In this document: positions 8,979-17,679 of the stretch, piece by piece
How positions within the stretch are numbered: position 1 is the stretch's first letter
Layout: every line of letters starts with the position of its first letter
NCBI GenBank assembly: GCA_002748065.1
Contig: PDRJ01000022.1
Coordinates: 1-48,838, forward strand
DNA length: 48,838 nt
Direction: 5' to 3'
Source: Bacteroidota bacterium
GTDB taxonomy: Bacteria; Bacteroidota; Bacteroidia; Bacteroidales; BM520
Notes under the pieces: model-generated
Told to the model about the DNA's origin: nothing
The model's database searches: none
What the model saw: the letters and a program-made list of their open reading frames with translations, nothing else
Made by a program: the position numbers and the translations under genes

Positions 8979-9257
8979 TTATGGAACCAACTAAGCGCCG
9001 TTTTTTCTTCTTTTCTCCTGTTTAGGAAGCTTGTTCAGGGTAAGAATGTGATAGCGTTAAAATTTTATTTTTCAATATCTTTCAGGATTTCCGCACGGTA
9101 TAAAGGGAAACTTTCTTGCGGAGTTGTCCCATAAGCGGAAAATTTTACTAATTTCATCCGCCGTAAAAATAAAAATGGGGAACCATTTTAGGATCTCTGC
9201 GGATTAATGGTTTTTTCGTAGAAACGGTAAATAACAAACACTAAAACAAATTAAACG

Positions 9258-9815
9258 ATGGAATTCTTGATGATTGCTGCGGTTGTATTGGTGATAGTCA
9301 TTCTTGTGGTGGTTATGTACAACGGCTTGGTACGAAAACGTAACGAAGTGGATAATGCCTTTGGAGGCATGGATGTGCAACTGAAAAAACGGTATGACCT
9401 GATCCCTAACCTTGTGAGTACGGTGAAACAGTATGCGACCCACGAACGTGAACTGTTGACTCAGGTAACGGAGATGCGTGCGAAAGCTGTAAATGGAGAG
9501 CTCTCCAATGACCAAAAAGTAGCGTTGGATAACCAAATATCCGCCCATATGCGAAATATTATGGTCGCGGTAGAAAACTATCCCGATTTGAAAGCCAATG
9601 ATAACTTCTTGAACCTGCAACGTACATTGAATGAGGTGGAGTCGCAGATATCCGCCGCCAGACGTACCTATAACGCAGTGGTGACCGATTTTAACAATGG
9701 TATCCAAACCTTCCCCAATAGTATTATTGCCGGGATGATGAAACTGGAGCCTAAGGAGGTCTTTGTAATTCAAGAGGCTGAAAGACAAAATGTGGACGTA
9801 AGCAGCCTCTTCTAA
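9258..9815 (+). CDS. lemA: LemA family protein
   Basis: 185-residue LemA protein: one N-terminal membrane helix (residues 4-21, rich in Ile/Val), then a helical bundle with the family signature YNGLVRKRNEVDNAFGGMDVQLKKRYDLIPNLV. Family members are membrane-anchored proteins of unclear biochemical role. LemA genes are often next to DUF3137 genes, as here, where two DUF3137 paralogues follow. The 279-nt region upstream shows no clear TAnnTTTG box. Confidence 0.92.
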   Translation: MEFLMIAAVVLVIVILVVVMYNGLVRKRNEVDNAFGGMDVQLKKRYDLIPNLVSTVKQYATHERELLTQVTEMRAKAVNGELSNDQKVALDNQISAHMRNIMVAVENYPDLKANDNFLNLQRTLNEVESQISAARRTYNAVVTDFNNGIQTFPNSIIAGMMKLEPKEVFVIQEAERQNVDVSSLF

Positions 9816-9935
9816 GGGTATGATGCAGGGGGAGAGAGAATGCCATAGATATTGGGATTCCCTCTTCGCCATGGCCTAAGGAAGGTATTAATGGTTAGGA
9901 TGAAACATCCATGATCGGTTTTTAGACACATAACA

Positions 9936-10034
9936 GAATGATTATGGGGACGGAAGTCGGAAGACCGAAGACAATTTTTTGTGAACGTTGCAATTAACCC
10001 AAGCCCAAGGCTAACAGCTAAAAGCCTAAGGCTA
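9936..10034 (+). repeat. Dispersed repeat family B, copy 1
   Basis: About 100 bp that starts GAATGATTAT, runs through GGACGGAAGTCGGAAGACCG and TTTTTTGTGAACGTT, and ends in ATTAACCCAAGCC followed by short direct repeats of AAAGGCTAACAGC type. Closely similar copies lie at 32338-32462, 35086-35189 and, inverted, 36171-36250. It occupies the gap between lemA and the first DUF3137 gene. Confidence 0.7.
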
Positions 10035-10048
10035 CAACAGATAAACAG

Positions 10049-11008
10049 ATGAAAGAAATGACATCATCAAATAAACTAAAGGACTTGTATGAAAGCGATC
10101 TTAAACCTCAATTGGAGGGGATGGAGAAGGATCGTAAAGAGGTAAAAAAATGGAGAAACTTGGCCATTACAGCTTTGGTATTGGCCTTTTTGAGTTATCA
10201 GCTTGCTCAAAACAACTATTACCTTATTTTAGTGGGACTCTTTATTATTGCTGCTATCTACCTGGGAATTAGGTTTAAGGCAGCGAATAGCAGTTATAAA
10301 GAGAAATTTAAATCACAGATTGTCCAAAAAATTGTAGCTTTTATCAATCCGGATTATACGTATAACCCAAGAGGTTACGTTCCGGCGACGGAATACCATA
10401 GCTCAGGTATTTTTCCTCCCCAAGCGGATCGCTATAGGGGAGATGATCTGGTCAAAGGAGTGATCGAAAAGACCCCCTTTAGTTTTTCGGAAATTAAGAG
10501 TGAAGAAAAAAGGGAGACAACGGATGATGATGGTCATAAAAAGACGGAGTGGAGAACTATTTTTAAAGGACTATTTTTCGTCGCTGAGTTTAATAAACAT
10601 TTGACTGAACGCACCTTTGTGGTTCCGGAGAAGGCTCATACTAACCTCTTGGGTAAGGAAAAAAAGGGGGTCAGCCGTTATGGTAAACTGGTTAAACTTG
10701 AGAATCCCGAGTTTGAGAAGATCTTTTCTGTTTACGGAAGTAGTCAACAGGAGGCACGCTATATTCTTACTCCGGTCATGATGGAGGCCATGAGCCATGT
10801 GCAACAAACCTATAAGCTGAAAATGTCGTTCTCTTTTGTTGGCGATAAGGTCTATTGTGCTATCCCTTTCAGTAGGGATATGTTTGAGCCGAGAATAGGA
10901 AAGGGCGTTGATTACCGGGATATAGAAGAGATGTACATGCTCTTTAGCTTAATTGAAACCATTGTTAAAGAGATGAATTTGAATACGAGAATTTGGACGA
11001 AAGCGTAA
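10049..11008 (+). CDS. DUF3137 membrane protein, paralogue 1
   Basis: 319-residue protein of the DUF3137 family. The N-terminus is a charged helix (LYESDLKPQLEGMEKDRKEVKKW), then two membrane helices (about residues 37-53 and 58-76), then a soluble domain. That domain contains FKGLFFVAEFNKHLTERTFVVPEKAH and the well-conserved KLVKLENPEFEKIFSVYGSSQQEARYIL stretch. It ends with the NLNTRIWTKA tail shared with the downstream paralogue. Function unknown. DUF3137 proteins often accompany LemA, so the two may act at the same membrane site. The start is taken at 10049 (MKEM); the in-frame ATG at 10058 is an alternative. Confidence 0.85.
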   Translation: MKEMTSSNKLKDLYESDLKPQLEGMEKDRKEVKKWRNLAITALVLAFLSYQLAQNNYYLILVGLFIIAAIYLGIRFKAANSSYKEKFKSQIVQKIVAFINPDYTYNPRGYVPATEYHSSGIFPPQADRYRGDDLVKGVIEKTPFSFSEIKSEEKRETTDDDGHKKTEWRTIFKGLFFVAEFNKHLTERTFVVPEKAHTNLLGKEKKGVSRYGKLVKLENPEFEKIFSVYGSSQQEARYILTPVMMEAMSHVQQTYKLKMSFSFVGDKVYCAIPFSRDMFEPRIGKGVDYRDIEEMYMLFSLIETIVKEMNLNTRIWTKA

Positions 11009-11046
11009 CGTGGTGAAAGGAGTGTGTTTTTGAAGTGCTCCCTCCA

Positions 11047-11181
11047 ATGCTTATTTCATGGAAATTTGATGATGCCTATAAGAGGGGTGGCTCTTTGTTG
11101 ATGGGTTCTTTTGTGGGAGGTAAAGGAGAAGATGGCGTTTTTTCCCATGAGTCGTATGTTGAGGAGATCCTTGAAAAATAG
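11047..11181 (+). CDS. Possible small protein (44 aa) between the DUF3137 genes
   Basis: An ATG frame from 11047 to a TAG at 11181 encodes 44 residues (MLISWKFDDAYKRGG..., ending SYVEEILEK). Its composition looks protein-like, and it fills most of the gap between the paralogues, ending 5 nt before the second one. I see no strong ribosome-binding site and recognise no family. It may be a real small protein or a degraded remnant. Confidence 0.3.
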   Translation: MLISWKFDDAYKRGGSLLMGSFVGGKGEDGVFSHESYVEEILEK

Positions 11182-11186
11182 AGCAG

Positions 11187-12188
11187 ATGATTGCTTATCA
11201 AGAGTTAAAAAAGGTTTATGAGGATCAACTCCAGCCTCAACTTTCAGGGATGGAGGCCGATCGCAAAACGGTAAAAAAATGGCGGGGACGTGCCCTCGTC
11301 TTGTTGGCCGTATCGCTTCTTTTTCTGGGAGTACTGCTGGTGAGTTTATTGGCTGCTACAAAGTATTCGATAATCTCCGGGATGTTTGGGGTAACGTTTT
11401 CTCTGGTTGTTATCATTCTTAGCCTTATGCTGGCGTCTATCTTTGCCTTAATCGCTCTCTTACGGTATAATAAAATGAAGGAGGTGTTTAAAAAAGAGGT
11501 GATTACCCGAATTGTGGCACTCCTGAACCCTGAATTTGAATACCAAGCAAAAGGGTTTGTCCCGGAAGCGCATTATCTCGCCGCTGGCTTTTTTCCTGAC
11601 ACGCACGATCGTTATGGTGGTGATGACCTTATTACCGGTGTCATTGATAAAACTCCGTTTCTCTTTTCCGACCTGAAAGTAGAGGAGAAAAAGAATAAAA
11701 AGCAAATGGATGAGCGTAAGGTGATGGTGTGGAAATCCCTCTTTAAGGGACTATTTTTTGTGGCGGAGTTTAACAAATCACTTAATGAGAATACCTTTGT
11801 GGTTCCGGAAAAGGCTCATACCGATTTCTTGGGTAAGGAGAAAAAAGGGGTTAATCGTTACGGTAAGTTGGTTAAACTTGAGAATCCCGAGTTTGAAAAG
11901 ATCTTTTCTGTTTACGGAAGTAGTCAACAGGAGGCACGTTATATTCTTACCCCGGCCATGATGGAGGCTATTGTTAATGTGCATAAAATGGGGGGATTTC
12001 AGATGATGTTCTCCTTTGTGGGCTCTAACGTGTATTGTGCTATTCCCAGAAAGAGAGACACCTTTGAGCCCAAAGTAAGCCGGAGTGTTGAGTACAAGGA
12101 TGTGGAAGAGATGTATATGCTCCTTCATCTGATCGAAACCATCATCAAAGAGATGAACCTGAACACCCGAATCTGGACGAAAGAGTAG
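11187..12188 (+). CDS. DUF3137 membrane protein, paralogue 2
   Basis: 333-residue tandem paralogue of the preceding DUF3137 gene with the same layout: charged N-terminal helix (YEDQLQPQLSGMEADRKTVKKW), two membrane helices (about residues 31-54 and 60-90), and a soluble domain ending NLNTRIWTKE. The central part is almost identical in DNA to paralogue 1 (about 11870-11965 against 10690-10785), while the membrane region is divergent. This suggests gene conversion after duplication. Function unknown. Confidence 0.85.
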   Translation: MIAYQELKKVYEDQLQPQLSGMEADRKTVKKWRGRALVLLAVSLLFLGVLLVSLLAATKYSIISGMFGVTFSLVVIILSLMLASIFALIALLRYNKMKEVFKKEVITRIVALLNPEFEYQAKGFVPEAHYLAAGFFPDTHDRYGGDDLITGVIDKTPFLFSDLKVEEKKNKKQMDERKVMVWKSLFKGLFFVAEFNKSLNENTFVVPEKAHTDFLGKEKKGVNRYGKLVKLENPEFEKIFSVYGSSQQEARYILTPAMMEAIVNVHKMGGFQMMFSFVGSNVYCAIPRKRDTFEPKVSRSVEYKDVEEMYMLLHLIETIIKEMNLNTRIWTKE

Positions 12189-12234
12189 CAGGGTATGGGG
12201 GGGCGTAGTGCCCTTGTATTATCGTTGAATTTTC

Positions 12235-13146
12235 TTATTGTTTTAGGACTTTGTGGCTGACCCTATGCGTGTCGGAATATAGGGTAACGTTGTACACTCC
12301 CTGATCCCAGTCCGATGCATCAATGGCGTAGTGACGGGACCCCACGGGTTCTGAGAAGAGGATTCTTCCCAGCATATCACAAACGGTGATACGCGTAAGA
12401 ACGTGTGCGGACTCTATTTCTAGAAGATCCTTTACCGGATTGGGGTAGAGGTCTATATTCGCCATTTCCGGTGCCTCTTGTAGGCCGATGAGTGGTGCTA
12501 TGAGGATCTGCTCCTTCACGATTTGACCGTCGAGGATAACATCATGGGAGATCTCATCAAAGAAAGCTCCTTCTGGGAAAAGGATCGAACAATGAATAAG
12601 AGTGAAACTCTCCAGGTCTGCGATAGATCCGTCCCTTCCGCCGGTTGCTTCCACATCGGAATTCCTGATGATTAAATGTTCACCCGATTCGCCGTTAAGT
12701 CCGGTAATTCCCCAGTTGACCCCTGTGGCCTTTATGCCGCACTCTTTGATCTGGAGTTGTGCCTTTAAGTAAATGGCAATCAGGTCATCTTCCGATCCCC
12801 CAATGGCGAGGTATCCGGGCCCCACAATGTCGGTATCTGCCTCCATCTCAAAGGATGAAATGGCATTGTCCCCTCCTATTTTTATGGTTAATCCTTCAAC
12901 TCCCGGGTTATAAATGGCTAAAAGTTGGTCATCTTGTATGGTGGCATTTTCAAGGGTGAGCGTTTGGGTCTCGGGAGTATAAAATACCGTTCCGCTCACT
13001 CCCTCTATCACGGTTAAGTCAGCGGCGTTATCGGCAGTGACTTGTACGCCGATGAGGTATAAATCATAGGCCTGTGCCAATGCCGTATTGCCAATGAACA
13101 AGCCAATGATAAGCAGTAAACTGATGGGTCGAAGATAGGCTTTCAT
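12235..13146 (-). CDS. Secreted protein with C-terminal type IX secretion (T9SS) sorting domain
   Basis: 303-residue exported protein. It has an N-terminal signal peptide (MKAYLRPISLLLIIGLFIGNTALAQ). The middle is repetitive and beta-rich; it starts with YDLYLIGVQVTADNAADLTV...GTVFYTPETQTLTLENATI, a pattern seen in Bacteroidota carbohydrate-binding-like cell-surface proteins. A C-terminal type A sorting domain follows (NIDLYPNPVKDLLEIES...VCDMLGR...GVYNVTLYSDTHRVSHKVLKQ). It should cross the outer membrane by the T9SS and be attached or released there. The start at 13146 is preferred over the upstream frame because TATCTTTG at 13183-13190 is the promoter. It converges with the DUF3137 gene. 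Ligand unknown. Confidence 0.85.
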   Translation of the reverse strand: MKAYLRPISLLLIIGLFIGNTALAQAYDLYLIGVQVTADNAADLTVIEGVSGTVFYTPETQTLTLENATIQDDQLLAIYNPGVEGLTIKIGGDNAISSFEMEADTDIVGPGYLAIGGSEDDLIAIYLKAQLQIKECGIKATGVNWGITGLNGESGEHLIIRNSDVEATGGRDGSIADLESFTLIHCSILFPEGAFFDEISHDVILDGQIVKEQILIAPLIGLQEAPEMANIDLYPNPVKDLLEIESAHVLTRITVCDMLGRILFSEPVGSRHYAIDASDWDQGVYNVTLYSDTHRVSHKVLKQ

Positions 13147-13182
13147 GGTGATCTGTGTTTGATGATAAATACGCTCTGTAAG

Positions 13183-13190
13183 CAAAGATA
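13183..13190 (-). promoter_or_regulatory. Bacteroidota -7 promoter box (TATCTTTG) of the T9SS cargo gene
   Basis: The minus strand reads TATCTTTG, matching TAnnTTTG, 37 nt upstream of the ATG at 13146. It overlaps the first codons of a longer reading frame, which rules that longer start out. Confidence 0.6.
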
Positions 13191-13255
13191 CGCTTTCTCG
13201 TGCAATCTGTGGGGGGCGTTTCCCTTTTTTTCAGAGCCCCATCGTGTAAAAAATG

Positions 13256-13269
13256 GACACTCGAGTGTC
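13256..13269. promoter_or_regulatory. 14-bp perfect palindrome in intergenic region
   Basis: GACACTC followed directly by GAGTGTC, a perfect inverted repeat between the divergent T9SS-cargo and lipoprotein genes. The size and symmetry suit a dimeric regulator site, but no regulator is encoded nearby and it could be chance. Confidence 0.3.
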
Positions 13270-13369
13270 TAATCCTTTTATGGTGTTACTTTTTTAATAT
13301 CGTTGTTTAATAGAGAATTATAGTTATGGCATGATAATGGCTTGTGAATCCATAAGAAGAAGTACCGAG

Positions 13370-13400
13370 TCACTGGGATAACCAGGTTATCACAAAGTGA
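13370..13400. promoter_or_regulatory. Nested inverted repeat upstream of the lipoprotein/FtsX module
   Basis: GATAACC (13377-13383), one A, GGTTATC (13385-13391), enclosed by TCACT (13370-13374) and AGTGA (13396-13400). It lies about 90 nt before the ATG at 13492 and could be an operator or an RNA hairpin. No other copy was noticed in the window. Confidence 0.35.
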
Positions 13401-13491
13401 GGAAAATAAGCTAACTTGCGAGAGTGGAGTTAATCAACGGAGGTATGAAGGGCCTTTGTGATTGTCCGCGAGACCCATAGCGAGAAGAGTA

Positions 13492-15018
13492 ATGATGAAA
13501 TGGAGAACCCCCTTTCCCTCCCTAATGGCCTTAATTTGGTTGATTGCTGTTGCTTCGTGCAGTCATAACAAGATGAGACAAAACGAGGAGGTGGTAAGGG
13601 ATGCTTTGCTGGCACAAGAGGCGGTTATCATGGAACAAAAGCGATTGGAGGCGGAAAGGGCTAAGGCCTTTGCCGATTCGATTGCCCAATTGCCTCAAGG
13701 TCTATATGTGCAGGCCGATAGAAGCGTAGAGCCCTTGCACCCTCCCTTGGTGTTTGATGTTGAGGAGGCGCGCACAAGAATAAAGCCCGTCCGCTACTCG
13801 CAACTGGGGAGCACGGTGCGCTATATAAAGTTGTCTCATAACCTAAAGCCGGCGTTCTTCCACGGGGCAGAGGCCTTGTTAACCGATGATGGAGTGGTGA
13901 TTTCCGCTTCCGGAGGAGTAGCCTGTTTTGATGAGATGGGACTCTTTAAAGAGGTTGTCTGTGCCAATAGTCCCTCCTCCGCAAGGAGGGGGTTAGTTTG
14001 GGTTGGGCAAGGGAAAAAATCGATGGATTACAGAGGTGTGTATGGAGCGCCTTTTGTCATAGGACATAAGATCTATTACCGATACCTGGATGAACCCAAT
14101 GATCAGGCCTGGATTATGGAGTATGACCTGTTGCACCCCCCCTCAATAGCCGTGCAACAAGGGGTAGAGCAGTGGCGGGGCGTAACCCCCAAGGGAAAAC
14201 GTAAAACCCGACTTCATACAAAGATCAATTGGCTGGAAAGGGAGATGATCCCCCTGGATGAGTATCATTGGGTGTCCCACAAAACAAAGTGGAACTCCAG
14301 CAAAGTGGGCTATTTCCTCTCGGTACATAACTTCTCGGGCGATACCGTTTGTCGCTTAAAGGATTTTGACCCTGTTAAAAACCATACGGGTTCTACCTAT
14401 CGGGGCGTTGAGGGGGGGGAGGGGGACCTATACCGCTTGAAAGGGCAGCTGCATGTTCGTCAAAATCTTAACGATACCATTTATCGGTTTGAATCGGTAA
14501 ACAGGGTAAGGCCGCTCTATGTGGTGGATTTTGGCAAAAGAAAGATCGGTTCTTCAACCATGGGCCTCTCTCCCCGGTTCGAACTCAAAGAGAAGTTTGT
14601 ACATTATAGCCTGTTGGAAACTAATCGGTTTGTTTTTGTTTTCTACACCCAGGATTATGCGTGTCCCATGACGGCAAAGAGGGGCACCCTTCTATTCAAT
14701 AGTTTTGTGTATGATAAAATCACCAACGAACAGTTTCACACCTATATCGACGAAAAGCCCGACTATACGCCCGGATCAAGTTTTTCTTTTCCCCGGCCGC
14801 CTCGAAAGGGAATCATAAACGACCTGGATTACGGCATTACCACATGGGATTTTAAACAAACCGAAGGGGGAAAACTGTACAAATTGCTGAAGGGAGAAGA
14901 GCTCAAAGCGCATATACAATCGGTGCCGGGAAACCCTTCTTCCACGCACAAGAACTTACTCAAGAAGATTGCAGAAACCTCAGCAGATGACGACCTTTTT
15001 TTAATGATAATTGAATAG
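13492..15018 (+). CDS. Lipoprotein partner of FtsX-like permease (possibly DUF4933)
   Basis: 508-residue lipoprotein counted from the ATG at 13492; GAGAAGAG lies just upstream. The lipobox is VASC with Cys23. A predicted coiled coil follows (EEVVRDALLAQEAVIMEQKRLEAERAKAF), then a long region of beta-strand character. The layout reminds me of the Bacteroidota DUF4933 and beta-propeller lipoprotein families, but this is from memory and unverified. It ends 2 nt before an FtsX-like permease, so the two are translationally coupled and probably work together at the cell envelope. The runs of G near 14410 were checked: the frame stays open. Confidence 0.65.
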   Translation: MMKWRTPFPSLMALIWLIAVASCSHNKMRQNEEVVRDALLAQEAVIMEQKRLEAERAKAFADSIAQLPQGLYVQADRSVEPLHPPLVFDVEEARTRIKPVRYSQLGSTVRYIKLSHNLKPAFFHGAEALLTDDGVVISASGGVACFDEMGLFKEVVCANSPSSARRGLVWVGQGKKSMDYRGVYGAPFVIGHKIYYRYLDEPNDQAWIMEYDLLHPPSIAVQQGVEQWRGVTPKGKRKTRLHTKINWLEREMIPLDEYHWVSHKTKWNSSKVGYFLSVHNFSGDTVCRLKDFDPVKNHTGSTYRGVEGGEGDLYRLKGQLHVRQNLNDTIYRFESVNRVRPLYVVDFGKRKIGSSTMGLSPRFELKEKFVHYSLLETNRFVFVFYTQDYACPMTAKRGTLLFNSFVYDKITNEQFHTYIDEKPDYTPGSSFSFPRPPRKGIINDLDYGITTWDFKQTEGGKLYKLLKGEELKAHIQSVPGNPSSTHKNLLKKIAETSADDDLFLMIIE

Positions 15019-15020
15019 CC

Positions 15021-17402
15021 ATGCAGAATACGTTTCGGTTTTTATCTTTTGGAAAAAGGGGCAAGCACCCCATTTATGATTTCATCGTCATATGCGGGTT
15101 TACTGTGGGGATCGCAGCTACATTGCTTATCTACCTATGGGTGGATAGCGAAACCCACTATGAGGCTTGTCATACCGATAGTCAACGTACATACAGGGTG
15201 TTATCGTTATCAAAAAATGGAACGTCCATTCAAAAGAGCGCGGCAAGTTATCCCGCTTTGGCTGAAAATCTAAAAAAGGATTATGCCCGGATAGTGCAAG
15301 CCGCCTCATTGGCATACAGCTCTGAAGACTCACCGTTGTACGAGGAGGGAGGGCAGCGAAAGATAGAAGCCCGCAGTCTGCGGGTGAACGACGATTTTTT
15401 TGCCATCTTTGATGGGTTCCCCTTTCTGGAGGGCAACGTGCAGACGGCGTTAAATACTCCCAACAGTGTGGTGCTGAGCGAGCATACCGCAAAAAAGTTA
15501 TTTGGCGATAATCCGGCACTGGGAAAGACGTTGATTAGCGATAAATACGTTAAAGAGACCTATACGGTAACCGGGGTGTTGCATATTCCCCATGATACGC
15601 ATATCCATTTTGGATATATTCTACCCGGGAGGCACGAAGGCCCTTGGGCTTATGCCAACGATTTTCGGTTGACGAGCCATGTGCATACCTATATCAAATT
15701 GGCAGAAAATGCCTCCATTGATGAGGCTTTTGTGGAGAGCATCCGCGATTATATCACCGCTCATACCGGAAAATCCGATAAGTTGCTCTTTCAACCGCTG
15801 GGCAATATCCACCTTTACAGCGATTACGAACCCTCTCTTTACGATCGGAATATCAGCCACTATAAGTATGTATGGATCTTCTCCCTATTGGCTTTTTTAA
15901 TCATCTTTATGGCCTCTTTCAACTTTGCTGCACTTGAAACTGCTCGCTCCACCGAGAAATACAAGGAGATGGGGGTACGAAAGGTGAATGGCGCCACACG
16001 GGGGCAGTTGATAGGGTACGGCCTGCGACAATCGTTGTGGCAAGCCTTGCTTTCAGGGGTGTTGGCATACGGTGTGGTCTTGCTCTGTTTACCCCTTGTG
16101 AACCAACATCTCTATACCGATCTGCATCCGCCTTTTTCTATTGGATTTTGGCTTAAATTCTTGTTGTTTCTCTTCGCAGTGGGGGGGATTGCCGGCCTCT
16201 ATCCGGCTATATATGCCGCTTCTTTTCAACCTACCTCCCTTTTTCAAGGCCGTACGGCTACAAGCCCTCGGAAATACTTAATTGAAGCCTTGGTATTGGT
16301 GCAATTTGTCATCGCCCTCGGTTTTATGATGGGTACTACAATGGTGGTGCGCCAACTAAACTATATGCAAAACAAAGATTTGGGCTTTAATCATGCCGAT
16401 GTATTGGTGGTGCCTACCGGCTTGTGGTACGACAACCGGGATTTTAAAAACGAACTGCTCAAGCATCCTTATATCTTGTCGGTGACGGCCAGTACCTACG
16501 CCCCGCTGGATTACCATTGGCAAACAGCCTACGCAATTCGCCACAAAGGGGAGTGCGATAGCATAAGCGTTACCAGGGTGTGTGTGGATGAAGATTTCGC
16601 TAAGACCTATGGCCTTGAGGTGGTGAAGGGTGAGTTTTTAAATATCACCTATGCTGATTATTGGAAAGAAGTCTCCAAAGAGGATGATGAATTGCTCTCC
16701 ATCCCCATGGTGATCAACGAAACGGCAGAAAAGTTAATGGGATTTGAGAATCCTATTGGTCAGCGTGTGGGGCATAACGTGATTGTGGGGGTGGTGAAGG
16801 ATTTTCACTTTAGGCCGCTGCATCATGTCATTGGCCCCATGATACTGGTGAATGACCCGGAGAACATCATGACCGTTAATATAAAAATGGTTTCAAAGGA
16901 TAGAGCCGGGACGCTTGCTTATATCAGGGAAATTTATGCAAAGTACCGGGATCAACGGGCCTTTACCTACGCCTTTTTTGATGAGATGCTAAAGGCAGAA
17001 TACCGGGATGAAATACGCCTAAGAAACCTTATGTTCCTTTTCTCTCTGATGGCTGTCTTTATGGCCTTTCTTGGCATTATGGGGATGTCGCTCTTTTTTA
17101 TCCGACGCCGTACCAAAGAGATTGGTATTCGAAAAATCAATGGAGCCGGCGTTATGGAAGTGATGCTACTGCTCAATAAGGAGTTTGTGTGGACGGTACT
17201 TATTGCCTTTATCATTGCCTCTCCCATCGCCTACTATGCCATGAGCAAATGGCTGGAGAACTTCGCCTATAAAACAGCTTTAAGCTGGTGGATCTTTGTG
17301 CTGGCGGGCGTGTTGGCATTAGCCATCGCCCTGTTTACGGTGAGCTGGCAGTCGTGGCGAGCCGCAACCCGTAACCCGGTGGAAGCGCTGCGCTATGAGT
17401 GA
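15021..17402 (+). CDS. FtsX/MacB-like ABC transporter permease
   Basis: 793-residue permease of the large Bacteroidota FtsX-like class. One membrane helix near the N-terminus (about residues 20-41), a periplasmic MacB-type domain, three helices in the middle, a second periplasmic domain and three helices at the C-terminus. The cytoplasmic signature RRRTKEIGIRKINGA precedes the last block, and the protein ends TRNPVEALRYE, as its paralogue at 19893-22319 does. Such permeases need an ABC ATPase, which is not next to either copy here. They are mechanotransmitter or envelope-stress type transporters rather than nutrient importers. It is coupled to the lipoprotein directly upstream. Confidence 0.9.
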   Translation: MQNTFRFLSFGKRGKHPIYDFIVICGFTVGIAATLLIYLWVDSETHYEACHTDSQRTYRVLSLSKNGTSIQKSAASYPALAENLKKDYARIVQAASLAYSSEDSPLYEEGGQRKIEARSLRVNDDFFAIFDGFPFLEGNVQTALNTPNSVVLSEHTAKKLFGDNPALGKTLISDKYVKETYTVTGVLHIPHDTHIHFGYILPGRHEGPWAYANDFRLTSHVHTYIKLAENASIDEAFVESIRDYITAHTGKSDKLLFQPLGNIHLYSDYEPSLYDRNISHYKYVWIFSLLAFLIIFMASFNFAALETARSTEKYKEMGVRKVNGATRGQLIGYGLRQSLWQALLSGVLAYGVVLLCLPLVNQHLYTDLHPPFSIGFWLKFLLFLFAVGGIAGLYPAIYAASFQPTSLFQGRTATSPRKYLIEALVLVQFVIALGFMMGTTMVVRQLNYMQNKDLGFNHADVLVVPTGLWYDNRDFKNELLKHPYILSVTASTYAPLDYHWQTAYAIRHKGECDSISVTRVCVDEDFAKTYGLEVVKGEFLNITYADYWKEVSKEDDELLSIPMVINETAEKLMGFENPIGQRVGHNVIVGVVKDFHFRPLHHVIGPMILVNDPENIMTVNIKMVSKDRAGTLAYIREIYAKYRDQRAFTYAFFDEMLKAEYRDEIRLRNLMFLFSLMAVFMAFLGIMGMSLFFIRRRTKEIGIRKINGAGVMEVMLLLNKEFVWTVLIAFIIASPIAYYAMSKWLENFAYKTALSWWIFVLAGVLALAIALFTVSWQSWRAATRNPVEALRYE

Positions 17403-17425
17403 TCTCGTTACCTCCGAATCTGTTC

Positions 17426-17442
17426 GTTATAGACAGACACTC
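17426..17442 (+). repeat. Remnant end of the dispersed MITE-like repeat
   Basis: GTTATAGACAGACACTC matches the right terminal sequence of the MITE-like family (compare 47788-47802). No left end or interior is present, so this is a solo end or a degraded copy. Confidence 0.5.
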
Positions 17443-17679
17443 TTTATGGGATAGCTTCATGAAAACAGATTATTGTGAATAAAAGAGTCGTAAGATGTGC
17501 CATTATTTGATACTATTGCGTTTGTGGAGGTGGTAGGGAGGTGTTTAATCTTTTGTTGATTAGTTGGTTAGTGGTTGTGTTTGATAAACAGTGAATATTT
17601 AGATGTAAAAATCCTTGTGAAATAAAAGAAATAATCATTAATTGCTTCACTGTAACTGGATGATTAAAAAAGAGAAAAA

